Source: Acidobacteria bacterium Ga0074141 (GTDB lineage Bacteria; Acidobacteriota; Blastocatellia; Pyrinomonadales; Pyrinomonadaceae). From it: 64,000 nt of DNA. The position numbers were made by a program, and so were the translations under genes. Below the pieces are notes generated by a model that was not told where the DNA came from, made no database searches, and saw nothing but the letters and a program-made list of their open reading frames with translations. This document shows, in pieces, positions 17,003 through 25,603 of the stretch. The first letter of the stretch is position 1. Every line of letters starts with the position of its first letter. The stretch spans positions 1 to 64,000 of the forward strand of contig LNDP01000014.1 of NCBI GenBank assembly GCA_001464665.1. The letters run 5' to 3'.

Positions 17003-19401
17003 TCCAACGCATCCCGCTACTCGGGGCAGAATTCATGCCGACGACGTCGGTCTCAGGAAGCGAACCGCAGACGATCTATCGCGGCCGCAATGCCGTTGTC
17101 CGCAATCTCGGCATCATCCCGTACGTCGAAGTGTTCCAGGGCAACAAGGATCTACAGCAAAGCTACGCTCTCGGCGACCATACGCTTACCGGCACCGCGT
17201 CGTTCACCGCGGGCAGCACAACGGTCACCGGAGCAGGAACATCGTTCCTCGACGACGTCGTGCCGGGAATGTTCCTCCTCATCGGCGACGAAGTTTTTGT
17301 CGTCAACACGGTCGAAAGCAATATCATCTTCATCGCAGACCGGGCTCCGACGACGACCGCGGCAGGGCAAACCATCTATGGGCTGCTCCGGCTGTTCGAG
17401 CTCGACCGAAAACGCGGCGTGCTGCGACGAGGGAGTGCGATCGTCCGCGAACGCAAGGACATCACATTCGTCGGCCGCGGCAAGTTCTACATCGACGGAG
17501 CTGATACCGGCTTCGTGGCCACATCGACACCGAAGCGGCTTCAACGGGCCCCGAACGGCACCTACACAGAGTTTCCGCTCGGCTTTCCGGACGCTCCTCC
17601 GGCACCGGTATTCGATATGCACTCGGGCGGATGGAAAGGCATGTTCGGGGGCAAATACTCGTTCATGGCGAGCTGGTGGAACTCGCAGACAAAAGGGTTT
17701 TCAAATCCTTCTCCGCGGGTGAAAGAGAACTCACTCTCTGTTCAGCTTGAGATCGGACTCTCGGGGCGTTTCAGCGTCGATGTCACCAACCTGCTCTCGA
17801 TCAAGCCGGCAAATGCGGACGGCGTCCGTATTTGGGGAACGCTCTCGGGCGGCGGCGTAAGCGGCGTGAATCTCGAGAATTTTCAGACGGGAGCATTGCT
17901 GCTCGTCAAGGACATGCCGTTCGCAGGAAAGACCATCACCGCGATCGACACCGGCGACGACTCGCTCACTATTCCGGATCACGACTTCAAGCCCGGCGAT
18001 TTCGTCCATTACATCCGAACGGGCGGCACGACCGACGCTGCTCCGCTAGTGAGCAATACCGGCTATTGGGTTTTCGTCAAGGACCGCAACACGGTCCGCC
18101 TGGCATCGAGCGTGGCCAACTTTAAGGCGAATACCGTGGTCAATCTGACCGGTGCGGGCGACGGCACGCAGACGCTCGGATTTTTCAACACGAGCGATCA
18201 GGCGTTCTTCGAGTACCTCGATTACGAAATGGGCATCGTCGCTACGGGCGACAACGACCAGCCGCCTGAATGTGAATGGGTGGCGGACTACGCCAACCGG
18301 CCGTTCTACATTTCCTGCTTCGGGAACCGAAAGACCGCGGGCGGGCTCGGCTCGGCACCGGGTAACTTCGTCGTTCCGGGCAAGGACTCGAATCCCGAGG
18401 CGGCGCCGTTCCGGTGGCGAGTGAGCGTCGAGGATCCGATCACCGGATGGGCCAAAGGGCTCGGCCGTCTGTTCTGCCAAACGCCAACAGGCGTCTGGTT
18501 CGTCACGCCGACCGGCCGCACCGAGCTGGCCCGCTTCACGGCAACACCGCTCGATTCGCCGTTCACATCGCGGCCTCTCTGGACCAAGGGAGCGATTTCG
18601 CCATACAACATCACCGTCGTCCAGGCGGATGTTTATTCAGTGTCTGGTGGGCAGCCTTACCGCTCGCCGTCGCTGGCGGATGATCGGCAAAGCCCGTTCG
18701 AGATCGGAAAGTTTGTCCGCGACCTGATGCGGAATATGACGGACGGCTATCTGCTGGTTGTGTCGGACCCGAAGAACACGCAGCTCTGCATCATCATGTC
18801 GGCGGTGCGTAAGAATGGCTCGGGCTATTGGGAATCGGAGATCCTGCCGCTCGACCTCTCGACCAACCCCGGCTCGTGGCAGCCAAAGATCGTGCTCTCG
18901 TCCACGACGGGCGACATGATCGTCAGCGGAGCGGCGATCGTCAACAATCGACTCGAGTTTCTTGCCGGTGGCCGGCAATCGGTCGGCAGTCCGGTGATGC
19001 GAACGTACCGCTATGATGAACGGGCCGGATCGGGATCGATCCCATGGTCGATCGCATTTCAGCCAAGCGATATGAACGAGGAAGCAAAGGCGAAGTTCAT
19101 TCGCTCATTCCGGGCGACCGGGCGTTTGACGGATCCGGTCGTTCAGGTCCACGGCACGACCTGGGCGAATCGGACGCTAAACCCGGACGATATCGAGCTC
19201 GGGCTTAACAGCATTTCCGGCAATATCCCGCTCCAAGCATCGGGCGGCATTGCCCGGAACTTCGAGGTCCGTCACATGGTCAAGAATCTCGGCCTCGCTT
19301 CGATCCGTCTCGCGGGAACGTGGGTGGACACAGGCACCAATCTCCCCGACCGGCTGGACGAGCTTGTCGTCGAGGTTGGAACACACGGTACAGGACAATA
19401 A
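16999..19401 (+). CDS. Putative tail nozzle / tubular B-like protein, 800 aa
   Basis: A beta-rich protein whose length (800 aa) and place after a 254-aa adaptor candidate match the T7 gp12-type nozzle (about 794 aa). Residues about 60-125 and 330-385 each contain a repeated beta element with a G-aspartate turn and a VFV or FVF strand, as in small Ig-like insertions. The centre carries FGGKYSF/WWN aromatic clusters compatible with a propeller. No peptidoglycan hydrolase motif. The function is assigned by size and synteny only. A tail-hub alternative remains. Confidence 0.45.
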   Translation: MIQRIPLLGAEFMPTTSVSGSEPQTIYRGRNAVVRNLGIIPYVEVFQGNKDLQQSYALGDHTLTGTASFTAGSTTVTGAGTSFLDDVVPGMFLLIGDEVFVVNTVESNIIFIADRAPTTTAAGQTIYGLLRLFELDRKRGVLRRGSAIVRERKDITFVGRGKFYIDGADTGFVATSTPKRLQRAPNGTYTEFPLGFPDAPPAPVFDMHSGGWKGMFGGKYSFMASWWNSQTKGFSNPSPRVKENSLSVQLEIGLSGRFSVDVTNLLSIKPANADGVRIWGTLSGGGVSGVNLENFQTGALLLVKDMPFAGKTITAIDTGDDSLTIPDHDFKPGDFVHYIRTGGTTDAAPLVSNTGYWVFVKDRNTVRLASSVANFKANTVVNLTGAGDGTQTLGFFNTSDQAFFEYLDYEMGIVATGDNDQPPECEWVADYANRPFYISCFGNRKTAGGLGSAPGNFVVPGKDSNPEAAPFRWRVSVEDPITGWAKGLGRLFCQTPTGVWFVTPTGRTELARFTATPLDSPFTSRPLWTKGAISPYNITVVQADVYSVSGGQPYRSPSLADDRQSPFEIGKFVRDLMRNMTDGYLLVVSDPKNTQLCIIMSAVRKNGSGYWESEILPLDLSTNPGSWQPKIVLSSTTGDMIVSGAAIVNNRLEFLAGGRQSVGSPVMRTYRYDERAGSGSIPWSIAFQPSDMNEEAKAKFIRSFRATGRLTDPVVQVHGTTWANRTLNPDDIELGLNSISGNIPLQASGGIARNFEVRHMVKNLGLASIRLAGTWVDTGTNLPDRLDELVVEVGTHGTGQ

Positions 19402-19649
19402 TGGCACGCGACCCGCACACAGATCCCGATATGATCCAGGCGCTCGAACTCGACCCCGAGAACGAGCTGCTTCTGGTCGAATACGCACTTCAGACCGGAG
19501 GCGTGCAGCTCGGCCTCACCAATTCCGGTGGCGGCCCGGCATTGCCGCAGATCGACGCGGCCGACAGCCTCCTTGAGATCGCCGGCATCGGCGGCGGCCC
19601 GATCGCCGGCGAGCTGCCGATCAATCCACAGGGAGGGCCGGACGTATGA
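19401..19649 (+). CDS. Hypothetical small acidic protein, 82 aa
   Basis: It starts at the ATG overlapping the stop of the 800-aa gene (TAATG). The first 30 residues are an acidic helix and the remaining half is glycine/proline-rich and likely disordered. It overlaps the next start by 4 bases. Coupling on both sides suggests a real gene despite its size. Function unknown. Confidence 0.6.
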   Translation: MARDPHTDPDMIQALELDPENELLLVEYALQTGGVQLGLTNSGGGPALPQIDAADSLLEIAGIGGGPIAGELPINPQGGPDV

Positions 19650-20140
19650 TGGAATGGCGTGAGCTGCGACAAAACGGACTGATCTACGAGCACTTACCCG
19701 CTATCTGGAAAGCAGAGCGGGCAATGCCGCGATGGTTCCGCGATGCCGCTAAGACGTTCACGCGTAGCCTCCCCGAGTACGTGACGCAGATCGACACGTA
19801 TGCGGCCGTTCACGGACTCTTTGACGGCGACCAGCTCGTCCTCGCCGTTTACTTCGAACCACAGGAAGTTCAGGGCCTTCAATTCATCCATTTAAGCGTG
19901 CTCGACCATGCTAAGGCGGCGACGGCGGATGCCGTCGCTCAAATGCGGAAGCTTCGCGACCGAACGCTGACCGCGGGAGCTCGAATCATTCGCTGCTGGC
20001 CGCTCCGCAAGAACCGCGGCGTGATCGCGATCCTAAACGCCATTGATTTCGCATCAACCGGCTTGTTCATGGACCTCGGACAGTCACGCGGCCGGATCCT
20101 GCGATGGGAAATGATGGAGGTACGCCGTGCCCTTCGTTGA
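19646..20140 (+). CDS. GNAT-like internal virion protein (T7 gp13-like), 164 aa
   Basis: The sequence has the alternating strand/helix pattern of a small acyltransferase-like fold: a conserved VHGLFDGDQLVLAVYF strand pair at about 52-72, then a helix with HAKAATADAV, then a Cys-Trp strand and a basic loop near 125. Phage proteins of this kind in short-tailed phages are often annotated as internal virion protein A or GNAT-fold proteins. Catalytic activity is not evident. The ATG overlaps the previous stop. Confidence 0.45.
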   Translation: MMEWRELRQNGLIYEHLPAIWKAERAMPRWFRDAAKTFTRSLPEYVTQIDTYAAVHGLFDGDQLVLAVYFEPQEVQGLQFIHLSVLDHAKAATADAVAQMRKLRDRTLTAGARIIRCWPLRKNRGVIAILNAIDFASTGLFMDLGQSRGRILRWEMMEVRRALR

Positions 20141-20366
20141 TCCCTTAGCCCGGGTGCGGGTGATCACGGACATCGAGCATCGGTCGCAGGCCGCAGCCGA
20201 TGAGGCCGTCGACGGACTGACGGCGGCGGACATTGCCTTTGATAATTCGGGCGGGTCGCTGGTGGCCTCAAACGTCCAGTCGGCGATCGATGAGCTTGAG
20301 TCGCTTTCCGGTGGCGGAAGCGGGTCGGGCGGCTTCGTGGAGCCCTTTCTGTTAATGGGAGCATAG
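20127..20366 (+). CDS. Tail-fibre associated protein with AIDEL-type motif, 79 aa
   Basis: It starts at GTG 20127, overlapping the previous gene by 14 bases. Residues about 34-58 have the sequence A-D-I-x-F-D-N-S...SNVQSAIDELE, a motif known from many phage tail-fibre and tail-attachment proteins, where it forms a short trimeric element. The C-terminus is a glycine/serine linker ending in a hydrophobic tip. It probably links or starts the fibre made by the genes downstream. Confidence 0.6.
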   Translation: MPFVDPLARVRVITDIEHRSQAAADEAVDGLTAADIAFDNSGGSLVASNVQSAIDELESLSGGGSGSGGFVEPFLLMGA

Positions 20367-20696
20367 ATGCCGATCGCATATAAAATATTGGGACAACAGA
20401 GCCCGTCCGCGTCGGTCGAAACGGATCTTTACACAGTGCCGGCCGCGACGCAGGCCGTCGTGTCGTCTTTAGTGATATGCAATCGGAGTGGTTCGTCGAC
20501 GACGTTCCGTGTGTCGGTCTCGGCAGGTGGTGGGGCGACAGTAAATAAGGACTACCTGTATTTCGATATTGCGATCCCGGCCTACGAAACCTTCATTGCT
20601 ACGGTCGGGCTTTCCCTAGGGACTGGCGATAAGGTGCGCGTTCTTGCGGCAAGTGCTGATCTCAGTTTCAACTTATTCGGGAGCGAGGTGACGTAA
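20367..20696 (+). CDS. Small beta-sandwich tail protein, 109 aa
   Basis: It starts with YKILGQ and contains DLYTVPAATQAVVSSLVICNR, which is the typical opening of small beta-sandwich proteins found next to phage tail-fibre genes. There are about eight short strands, no cysteine pairs and no signal peptide. It begins directly after the stop of the preceding gene, and the fibre gene follows after one base. A related TDLYTVPDGRVAV segment occurs in the protein at 52433, so the fold may be used twice in this phage. Confidence 0.55.
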   Translation: MPIAYKILGQQSPSASVETDLYTVPAATQAVVSSLVICNRSGSSTTFRVSVSAGGGATVNKDYLYFDIAIPAYETFIATVGLSLGTGDKVRVLAASADLSFNLFGSEVT

Positions 20697-20697
20697 A

Positions 20698-22896
20698 ATG
20701 GCTCAAGGGTTTGCAGGATCAGGACAAAGCGTTACGGTCAATGTCGGCGGGGCCACGAATACTCTCGGTATGTCGAACCTCGGCAATACGGCCGGGACCT
20801 CGGGTGTTATTTCTGGCTCTAATCTTCAGATGCTGTTTGCGGGTGGAAGCAATGTTACGCTTTCGCAGTCCATTAACGGAGCGAGTGCCACGTTATCCAT
20901 CGCAGCTCAGTCGCAGAGCGTTCAGACACAGAACATGGTCTCGCTGCTTGGATCGACCGGAAACATCAGCCTGGACAATGCCAACGGGATCACGTTCGGC
21001 GGGAACGCATCGACGATCACCGCTTCGCATAACGCACTGACCTCGCAAAGTGTCCAAACACAGAGCAACGTCCAGGGCATTTCGGCAGGGACTGGCGTCG
21101 GCCGGACCGGGGACATTATTTTCGCAGACTCGAACGGCATAAGTTTCGGGCTGAGCGGAGGCAGCCGGGTCACAGCCAGTTACACCGTTCCCGCGGTGCC
21201 GGCCCAAACGGTCGAATCGCAGACGTTCGGTATGTCGAACTTGGGTAACACCTCCGGAACCTCGGGGGTGGCGTCAGGCGGACAGGTTCGTGTCTTATTC
21301 GCGGGCGGCAATAACATAACACTCTCGCAGTCACTCAACGGGGCAAGCGCGACCATCACCGTTTCAGCATTTAACCAGAGCGTCCAGACGCAGAACCTTG
21401 TAAGCCTATTGGGTTCGACGGGAGCCATCTCTTTACAGAACTCCAACGGTATTACCTTCGGGGGCAATAACTCGACCATCACGGCGAGTCACAACGGCCT
21501 GACCTCTCAATCGAATCAAGCGGTAAGTGCGGCTAATGGTTCATCGACATTTCAAACGCTTTCATTGGCTAACTCTAATGGTGTATCGTTCTCCACGGGG
21601 ACGCAGGGGCTTTATGCGTCACACAACGGGCTCACCTCTCAGAGCGGACAAGCTCTATCAGGATCGAACGGTTCGTTCGCATTCCAGACCGCGACATTTG
21701 GCAACTTGAATGGGGTCTCATTCTATTCGTCTAACGGCTCTTTGGTGGCGTCACACAACGGCCTGACCTCTCAATCGAATCAGCAATTGAGTGCCTACGC
21801 GGCCGGGAACACGACACAGTCCTCGTCTGGGGCACTGAACGCCTCTAACTTATCGTTCCGCGGAGAGGGCGTAGCGAGCGTCGGCGTGTCCAACGGAAGC
21901 GTTGTTGTGAGCGTTCCTTCTGGCGGCGGAGGGGCGGGAACGAATACTCTCGGCATGTCCAATCTAGGAAATACCGTAGGGACAAGTGGCGTCATATCAG
22001 GCACGAACTTAGCGATGTATCTCGCGGGTGGGAATAACGTCACCCTTTCACAATCCATAAACGGATCAAGTGCGACACTATCTATTAGTGGGCAGAACGT
22101 GGATGTGTCTATTGGAATGGATGCTGCCGGCAACACGTTAGGTGAGGCCGGCCTGGTAGGGCTCGGGAATGCCGGCAGGTTTCAGTTTGTCGGCGGGAGC
22201 AACATCACGCTTTCACAGTCCTTGCAAACGTCGATCAATCGCGGAACGATCACCATCATCGGCCCAACTCCGGGCGGCGGCGGCGGATACAGCCTGTTTG
22301 ACTACCAGAACATCGACCGTATTTCGATGAACAACATCACGAATATGACGGCGACGGGGGTAACGCAGAGACCGATATTGATACCATTTGAATTGGGCGG
22401 ATCGCTTACTCACAACGCCTTACACTTTGAGGCATCAAGAGCGACGAACGGCTCTAACGCATTTACGGTTCAGGCGGCACTCTATACATTCGTTGCGTCC
22501 AATTCCATCTCCAGGCTTGCGTCATTACAGAACGTCTTTTCCAACACCGATACCGGATCAATTTCAGGTGTGAGGTTGTTTCGATTAACAGGATGGGAGA
22601 CGGCGGGAACGGCTCTTACCCCCGGTCATTATGTGATGATGTTATACGCATCAGCAACAGCTACGGCGTCAATGAATTATTCGTGGAGAGGCGGAGGCAC
22701 GGTTGCTCCGCCCGTGGGACTGATCGGTGGCGGAACGGACGCAGTGACCACAGCCAACCTTTCAAGCGTGTCGTGGAAGGGATTTAACGGGCGCTACACA
22801 GCCACCACAATATCACCGCCCGACGCGATACACATTAGTCAGGTTCAACAGTGGACTTCTGGCGGTTCAATATACTTCAATTTAGCGAGGACTTAA
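20698..22896 (+). CDS. Tail fibre protein with internal repeats, 732 aa
   Basis: A receptor-type fibre built of repeats rich in Ser, Asn, Gly, Thr and Gln. A module beginning MSNLGNT.GTSGV.SG recurs near residues 25, 178 and 420, with a degenerate copy near 480. A second unit, NGITFGGN.STITASHN, recurs, as does SHNGLTSQS (four or more times). The last 200 residues (from about 530) are non-repetitive beta sequence and are the probable receptor-binding tip. No cysteines in the shaft. The stop overlaps the next start (TAATG). Confidence 0.8.
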   Translation: MAQGFAGSGQSVTVNVGGATNTLGMSNLGNTAGTSGVISGSNLQMLFAGGSNVTLSQSINGASATLSIAAQSQSVQTQNMVSLLGSTGNISLDNANGITFGGNASTITASHNALTSQSVQTQSNVQGISAGTGVGRTGDIIFADSNGISFGLSGGSRVTASYTVPAVPAQTVESQTFGMSNLGNTSGTSGVASGGQVRVLFAGGNNITLSQSLNGASATITVSAFNQSVQTQNLVSLLGSTGAISLQNSNGITFGGNNSTITASHNGLTSQSNQAVSAANGSSTFQTLSLANSNGVSFSTGTQGLYASHNGLTSQSGQALSGSNGSFAFQTATFGNLNGVSFYSSNGSLVASHNGLTSQSNQQLSAYAAGNTTQSSSGALNASNLSFRGEGVASVGVSNGSVVVSVPSGGGGAGTNTLGMSNLGNTVGTSGVISGTNLAMYLAGGNNVTLSQSINGSSATLSISGQNVDVSIGMDAAGNTLGEAGLVGLGNAGRFQFVGGSNITLSQSLQTSINRGTITIIGPTPGGGGGYSLFDYQNIDRISMNNITNMTATGVTQRPILIPFELGGSLTHNALHFEASRATNGSNAFTVQAALYTFVASNSISRLASLQNVFSNTDTGSISGVRLFRLTGWETAGTALTPGHYVMMLYASATATASMNYSWRGGGTVAPPVGLIGGGTDAVTTANLSSVSWKGFNGRYTATTISPPDAIHISQVQQWTSGGSIYFNLART

Positions 22897-23639
22897 TGGA
22901 GGCGAAGATCATCGTTCCCAACTTTGAAGGGAGCCACAATAAGGATCTGCTTGCGTCGGCGGCGAGGCTGACGCGCGGCGGGACGTATCAAGACCTGTCA
23001 ACTATCATCATCTGTCCAACGCGGGGTGTAATACCCGCGACGGTAGTGCAGTCGTGGATGGGGCTGATGAGGCCGATGAACCAAAAAGTGGTCGGGCCGA
23101 TCTTTATTCAAGGTATGGAGGTCGGGGCGGCATACGAAGCGGCGATCGATATGATAACGGCGCAGCCTGAGCTCGCGTCGTACAAATACGTTATGACCAT
23201 TGAAGAGGATAACTGTCCGCCGCCAGACGGCTTAATGAAGCTCTACGAAAGCATCGAGGGTAAGATCGATGGGGCAAAATACGATTGTGTCGGCGGGCTT
23301 TACTGGACCAAGGGCGAACACGGCCAACCGATGTGTTACGGCGATCCGAATGTAATGCCGAGAAATTTTATTCCGCAGATACCTAACCCGGAGGGCGTGA
23401 CGCCGGCAAATGGCCTCGGCATGGGTTTCAACCTTTGGAGAATGAGCATCTTTCTCGACGGTAGGGTGCAGCGTCCGCTGTTCCGCACCGTGCAAGAGGT
23501 CGTACCGGGCGTTGGGGCCCGGGCGTACACGCAGGATCTGTGGGCATTTGAGCAGCTTGCCGGATGGGGGTATAAGTTTGCCTGTGACGGTCGGGTTCGC
23601 GTCGGGCACTGGGATCAGCAGAATCAGATAATGTGGTGA
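22896..23639 (+). CDS. Glycosyltransferase-like (GT-A fold) protein, 247 aa
   Basis: It starts at the ATG overlapping the fibre stop. The N-terminal strand IIICPTRG, the EEDN element near residue 100 at the place of a DxD metal motif, and a terminal strand-helix pattern are those of GT-A family enzymes that read nucleotide sugars. EEDN in place of DxD is unusual but seen in distant members. Beside a methyltransferase and directly behind the fibre gene, it may modify virion or host sugars. A non-catalytic role cannot be excluded. Confidence 0.5.
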   Translation: MEAKIIVPNFEGSHNKDLLASAARLTRGGTYQDLSTIIICPTRGVIPATVVQSWMGLMRPMNQKVVGPIFIQGMEVGAAYEAAIDMITAQPELASYKYVMTIEEDNCPPPDGLMKLYESIEGKIDGAKYDCVGGLYWTKGEHGQPMCYGDPNVMPRNFIPQIPNPEGVTPANGLGMGFNLWRMSIFLDGRVQRPLFRTVQEVVPGVGARAYTQDLWAFEQLAGWGYKFACDGRVRVGHWDQQNQIMW

Positions 23640-23640
23640 T

Positions 23641-24186
23641 ATGGCAACGAAAGCACAAAAAACAAAAGAACAGCCCGCTCCCGTAAGGATAGACCTCGGG
23701 TGCGGGAACAACAAACGCGAGGGCTTCACAGGGGTCGACCTTATTAAGACTGACGCGGTCGACATTGTATTTGACCTCGACAGGCCGAAGTGGACGTTCG
23801 CGAAGGACAACTCGGTGGACGAGATCCATTGCAGCCACTTCATTGAGCATACCGCGGACCTTATCGCCTTCATGGGCGAGTGCCACCGCATTCTCAAACC
23901 AGGTGGCCAAATGGTCGTCATTGCGCCTTATTATACTTCTATACGATGTTGGCAGGATCCGACGCACAAGAGGGCGATCAGTGAGCACACCTTCCTGTAT
24001 TTCAACAGGCAGTGGCGGGAAATGAACGGGCTGACGCACTACCCGATCGACACTGACTTTGACTTCAACTTCAATTATTTTCTTGATCCCGCCTGGGCAG
24101 CCCGGAGCGACGAAGCAAAGGCATTCGCCATTAAGCACTACTGGAATGTCGTATCCGACATTCAGGTCGCCCTAACCAAGCGATAA
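23641..24186 (+). CDS. Class I SAM-dependent methyltransferase, 181 aa
   Basis: Motif I is IDLGCGNNK (residues 17-25), the acidic end of strand 2 lies in GVDLI, and HFIEH plus LKPGGQMVVIAP represent motifs III and IV of the class I Rossmann fold. The C-terminal part (about 105-181) is a substrate lid with several aromatic residues. The target is unknown. It follows the glycosyltransferase-like gene by one base, so the two are one expression unit. The methyl-acceptor may be a sugar or a virion component. Confidence 0.75.
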   Translation: MATKAQKTKEQPAPVRIDLGCGNNKREGFTGVDLIKTDAVDIVFDLDRPKWTFAKDNSVDEIHCSHFIEHTADLIAFMGECHRILKPGGQMVVIAPYYTSIRCWQDPTHKRAISEHTFLYFNRQWREMNGLTHYPIDTDFDFNFNYFLDPAWAARSDEAKAFAIKHYWNVVSDIQVALTKR

Positions 24187-24210
24187 CAGGGCGCCAAGGA
24201 CTACTCGATA

Positions 24211-24228
24211 GCGGGGATCTAGCCCCGC
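24211..24228 (+). other. Hairpin GCGGGG/CCCCGC between operons
   Basis: A 6-bp perfect inverted repeat with a 6-base centre follows the methyltransferase gene by 24 bases. No T-run follows, so it is not a standard intrinsic terminator. It may still stabilise the 3' end of the tail-operon mRNA. Confidence 0.35.
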
Positions 24229-24243
24229 GAAACCGTAAACTCG

Positions 24244-24272
24244 TTGCGTTTCACGCGGTGAAGTGCTATTTT
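24244..24272 (+). promoter_or_regulatory. Module promoter 2 (ejection genes)
   Basis: TTGCGT, a 17-base spacer and TATTTT, with the start expected near 24279. It is placed as in copies 1 and 3. The spacer contains a TTCAC/GTGAA inverted repeat (24250-24262) that could be a protein site and is not shared by the other two. The -35 element is poor, so activation is likely. Confidence 0.5.
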
Positions 24273-24282
24273 TCTTGACAAC

Positions 24283-24350
24283 CTGAAGCGGCCGTACGGC
24301 CCGAACCGGATGAAAGCTCCGCAGCTCAAATTTGAGCTGCGGAGCTTTTT
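24283..24350 (+). terminator. Leader cassette copy 2: palindrome plus intrinsic terminator
   Basis: GAAGCGGCCGTACGGCCC and CCGGATGAAAGCTCCGC match copy 1. The terminator part is a perfect 34-nt palindrome (24314-24347) with the T-run at its 3' edge. The inner stem differs from copies 1 and 3, but complementarity is kept. The first gene of the ejection module starts 17 bases later, with GGAG ahead of its ATG. Confidence 0.85.
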
Positions 24351-24366
24351 CTCATTGGAGTCACAG

Positions 24367-24843
24367 ATGGGGAAAAAAAAGACCACCACGACAACTAAAA
24401 ACACGCACGGTTACGTGCCGTACCAGGACACTCAGGACACCAAGTGGGCCCGCGGGCTTGTCCGCGAAGGTGCTGACTTCACCTCTCCGCTGGCATTTGC
24501 CTACGGCCAGGCCGAGAACGACATCGACAATCAGGTGTTCGAGCAAGACCTGCCCGAGCCTGCCCGCAACAAGGTCAAAGCCGGCCAGCTCTTCAATATC
24601 CGGATGCAGAAGGGGGCAGCGCTCTCCGATGCTCGATCGCGGGAGCACATGGCCAAGACCAGCGGGGCAATGAACCTCGCCAACATGACGCAGGACAAGT
24701 TCGTCCAGACGGGCGGCACGCAAACGACCGTCCAGCCGTTCGATTGGGGCGGAATGCTCACTCAAGGTTTGATGGGCGGAGCGATGCTGGCGTCGGCGAT
24801 ACCGACCGGAGGGGCGTCGGTCGGCGCGGCCGGAGCTGCGTAA
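24367..24843 (+). CDS. Probable ejected internal protein, 158 aa
   Basis: The start is the ATG at 24367, with GGAG 6 bases ahead. An in-frame ATG at 24310 lies within the terminator leader and would add 19 unrelated residues. The N-terminus is lysine/threonine-rich, the centre is charged and helical, and the last 35 residues are hydrophobic, Gly/Ala/Met-rich, suited to membrane interaction. With the two following genes and the giant gene it forms an ejection-protein module. No family recognised. Confidence 0.6.
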   Translation: MGKKKTTTTTKNTHGYVPYQDTQDTKWARGLVREGADFTSPLAFAYGQAENDIDNQVFEQDLPEPARNKVKAGQLFNIRMQKGAALSDARSREHMAKTSGAMNLANMTQDKFVQTGGTQTTVQPFDWGGMLTQGLMGGAMLASAIPTGGASVGAAGAA

Positions 24844-24850
24844 GCGTGAT

Positions 24851-25603
24851 ATGACCAAACTCGACCAGCTTAAAGAGCGAGTCAGCGAGACCTTCACCAC
24901 GAATGCCGCGTTGTGGTTTTCGGGCGGCAAGGACTCGCTGCTGCTCTATCACGTTGCCCGAAGCCTCGGGGTTACCGTGAATCTTCTTCGTTTCGATGAT
25001 GGCTGGTCAGCCCTGCAAAAGAACCTCGTGTACAAGCTCCTGGCTCGCGAACGGGCGGCACTCTACAGCTACCGGCCGGTGCGCGGAATGATGGTCGGGA
25101 ACGCGAACAAGGACACTGCCTTCATCTCGTTCTATCCGATCGGCCCCGAAGGACAGTGCCTCCCGGTGATCCGCGACATGGTCCACGGTGAACGCTGCTC
25201 GTTTGACGTCGGGATCAGGTTCGAGAACGATCGGGTGACGCCACCGGTCCGCTTCAAAACCCACGTGCTCGGCACCAAGCGGACCGACCGCCACTTCATT
25301 TGGGGCGATCTGCCTCTCGCTCCGAGCGACCGGATGGATCTCGGCTACGCGGTCCTCGATTTTCCGCTTTATGAGTGGACGGACGACGAGGTTGTCGATG
25401 TCCTTCGTCAGCTCAACATTCCCTACGAAAAGCCAAGCGAAACACGTGATACCGGCAATATCGCGGCGTGCACGGCATGTTTGAGGCCGGGCGTGGGCCC
25501 GGTGTTCTGCCCGAAGGCCAAGACTGACATCGAGCGTGTCGAATGGTCGCCAACTGCAAACCTCGAAGCAGCTCGCAAAATTATCGGAGTACCTGAGCAA
25601 TGA
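24851..25603 (+). CDS. PP-loop (PAPS reductase / adenine-nucleotide alpha-hydrolase) family protein, 250 aa
   Basis: Residues 24-29 are SGGKDS, the PP-loop that binds ATP or PAPS, and a typical strand NLLRFDDG follows. Toward the C-terminus a CTAC and a further Cys in VFCPK (residues about 210-225) could bind an Fe-S cluster or zinc. Phages often carry such PAPS-reductase-like proteins, whose reaction is generally unknown. Phosphorothioate-type DNA modification (DndC-like) is one known relative. It is the only evident metabolic-type enzyme in the ejection module. Its stop overlaps the next start (ATGA). Confidence 0.75.
   Translation: MTKLDQLKERVSETFTTNAALWFSGGKDSLLLYHVARSLGVTVNLLRFDDGWSALQKNLVYKLLARERAALYSYRPVRGMMVGNANKDTAFISFYPIGPEGQCLPVIRDMVHGERCSFDVGIRFENDRVTPPVRFKTHVLGTKRTDRHFIWGDLPLAPSDRMDLGYAVLDFPLYEWTDDEVVDVLRQLNIPYEKPSETRDTGNIAACTACLRPGVGPVFCPKAKTDIERVEWSPTANLEAARKIIGVPEQ

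Noticed and set aside
16999-20140. Overlaps of 1-14 bases between tail genes as possible programmed frameshifts.
   Set aside because: Each gene has its own ATG or GTG at the overlap and no slippery heptamer was seen. Translational coupling is sufficient.
24310-24366. An upstream ATG that would lengthen the first ejection gene by 19 codons.
   Set aside because: It lies inside the terminator leader, which is conserved in two other places, and lacks a ribosome site. The ATG at 24367 has GGAG six bases ahead.
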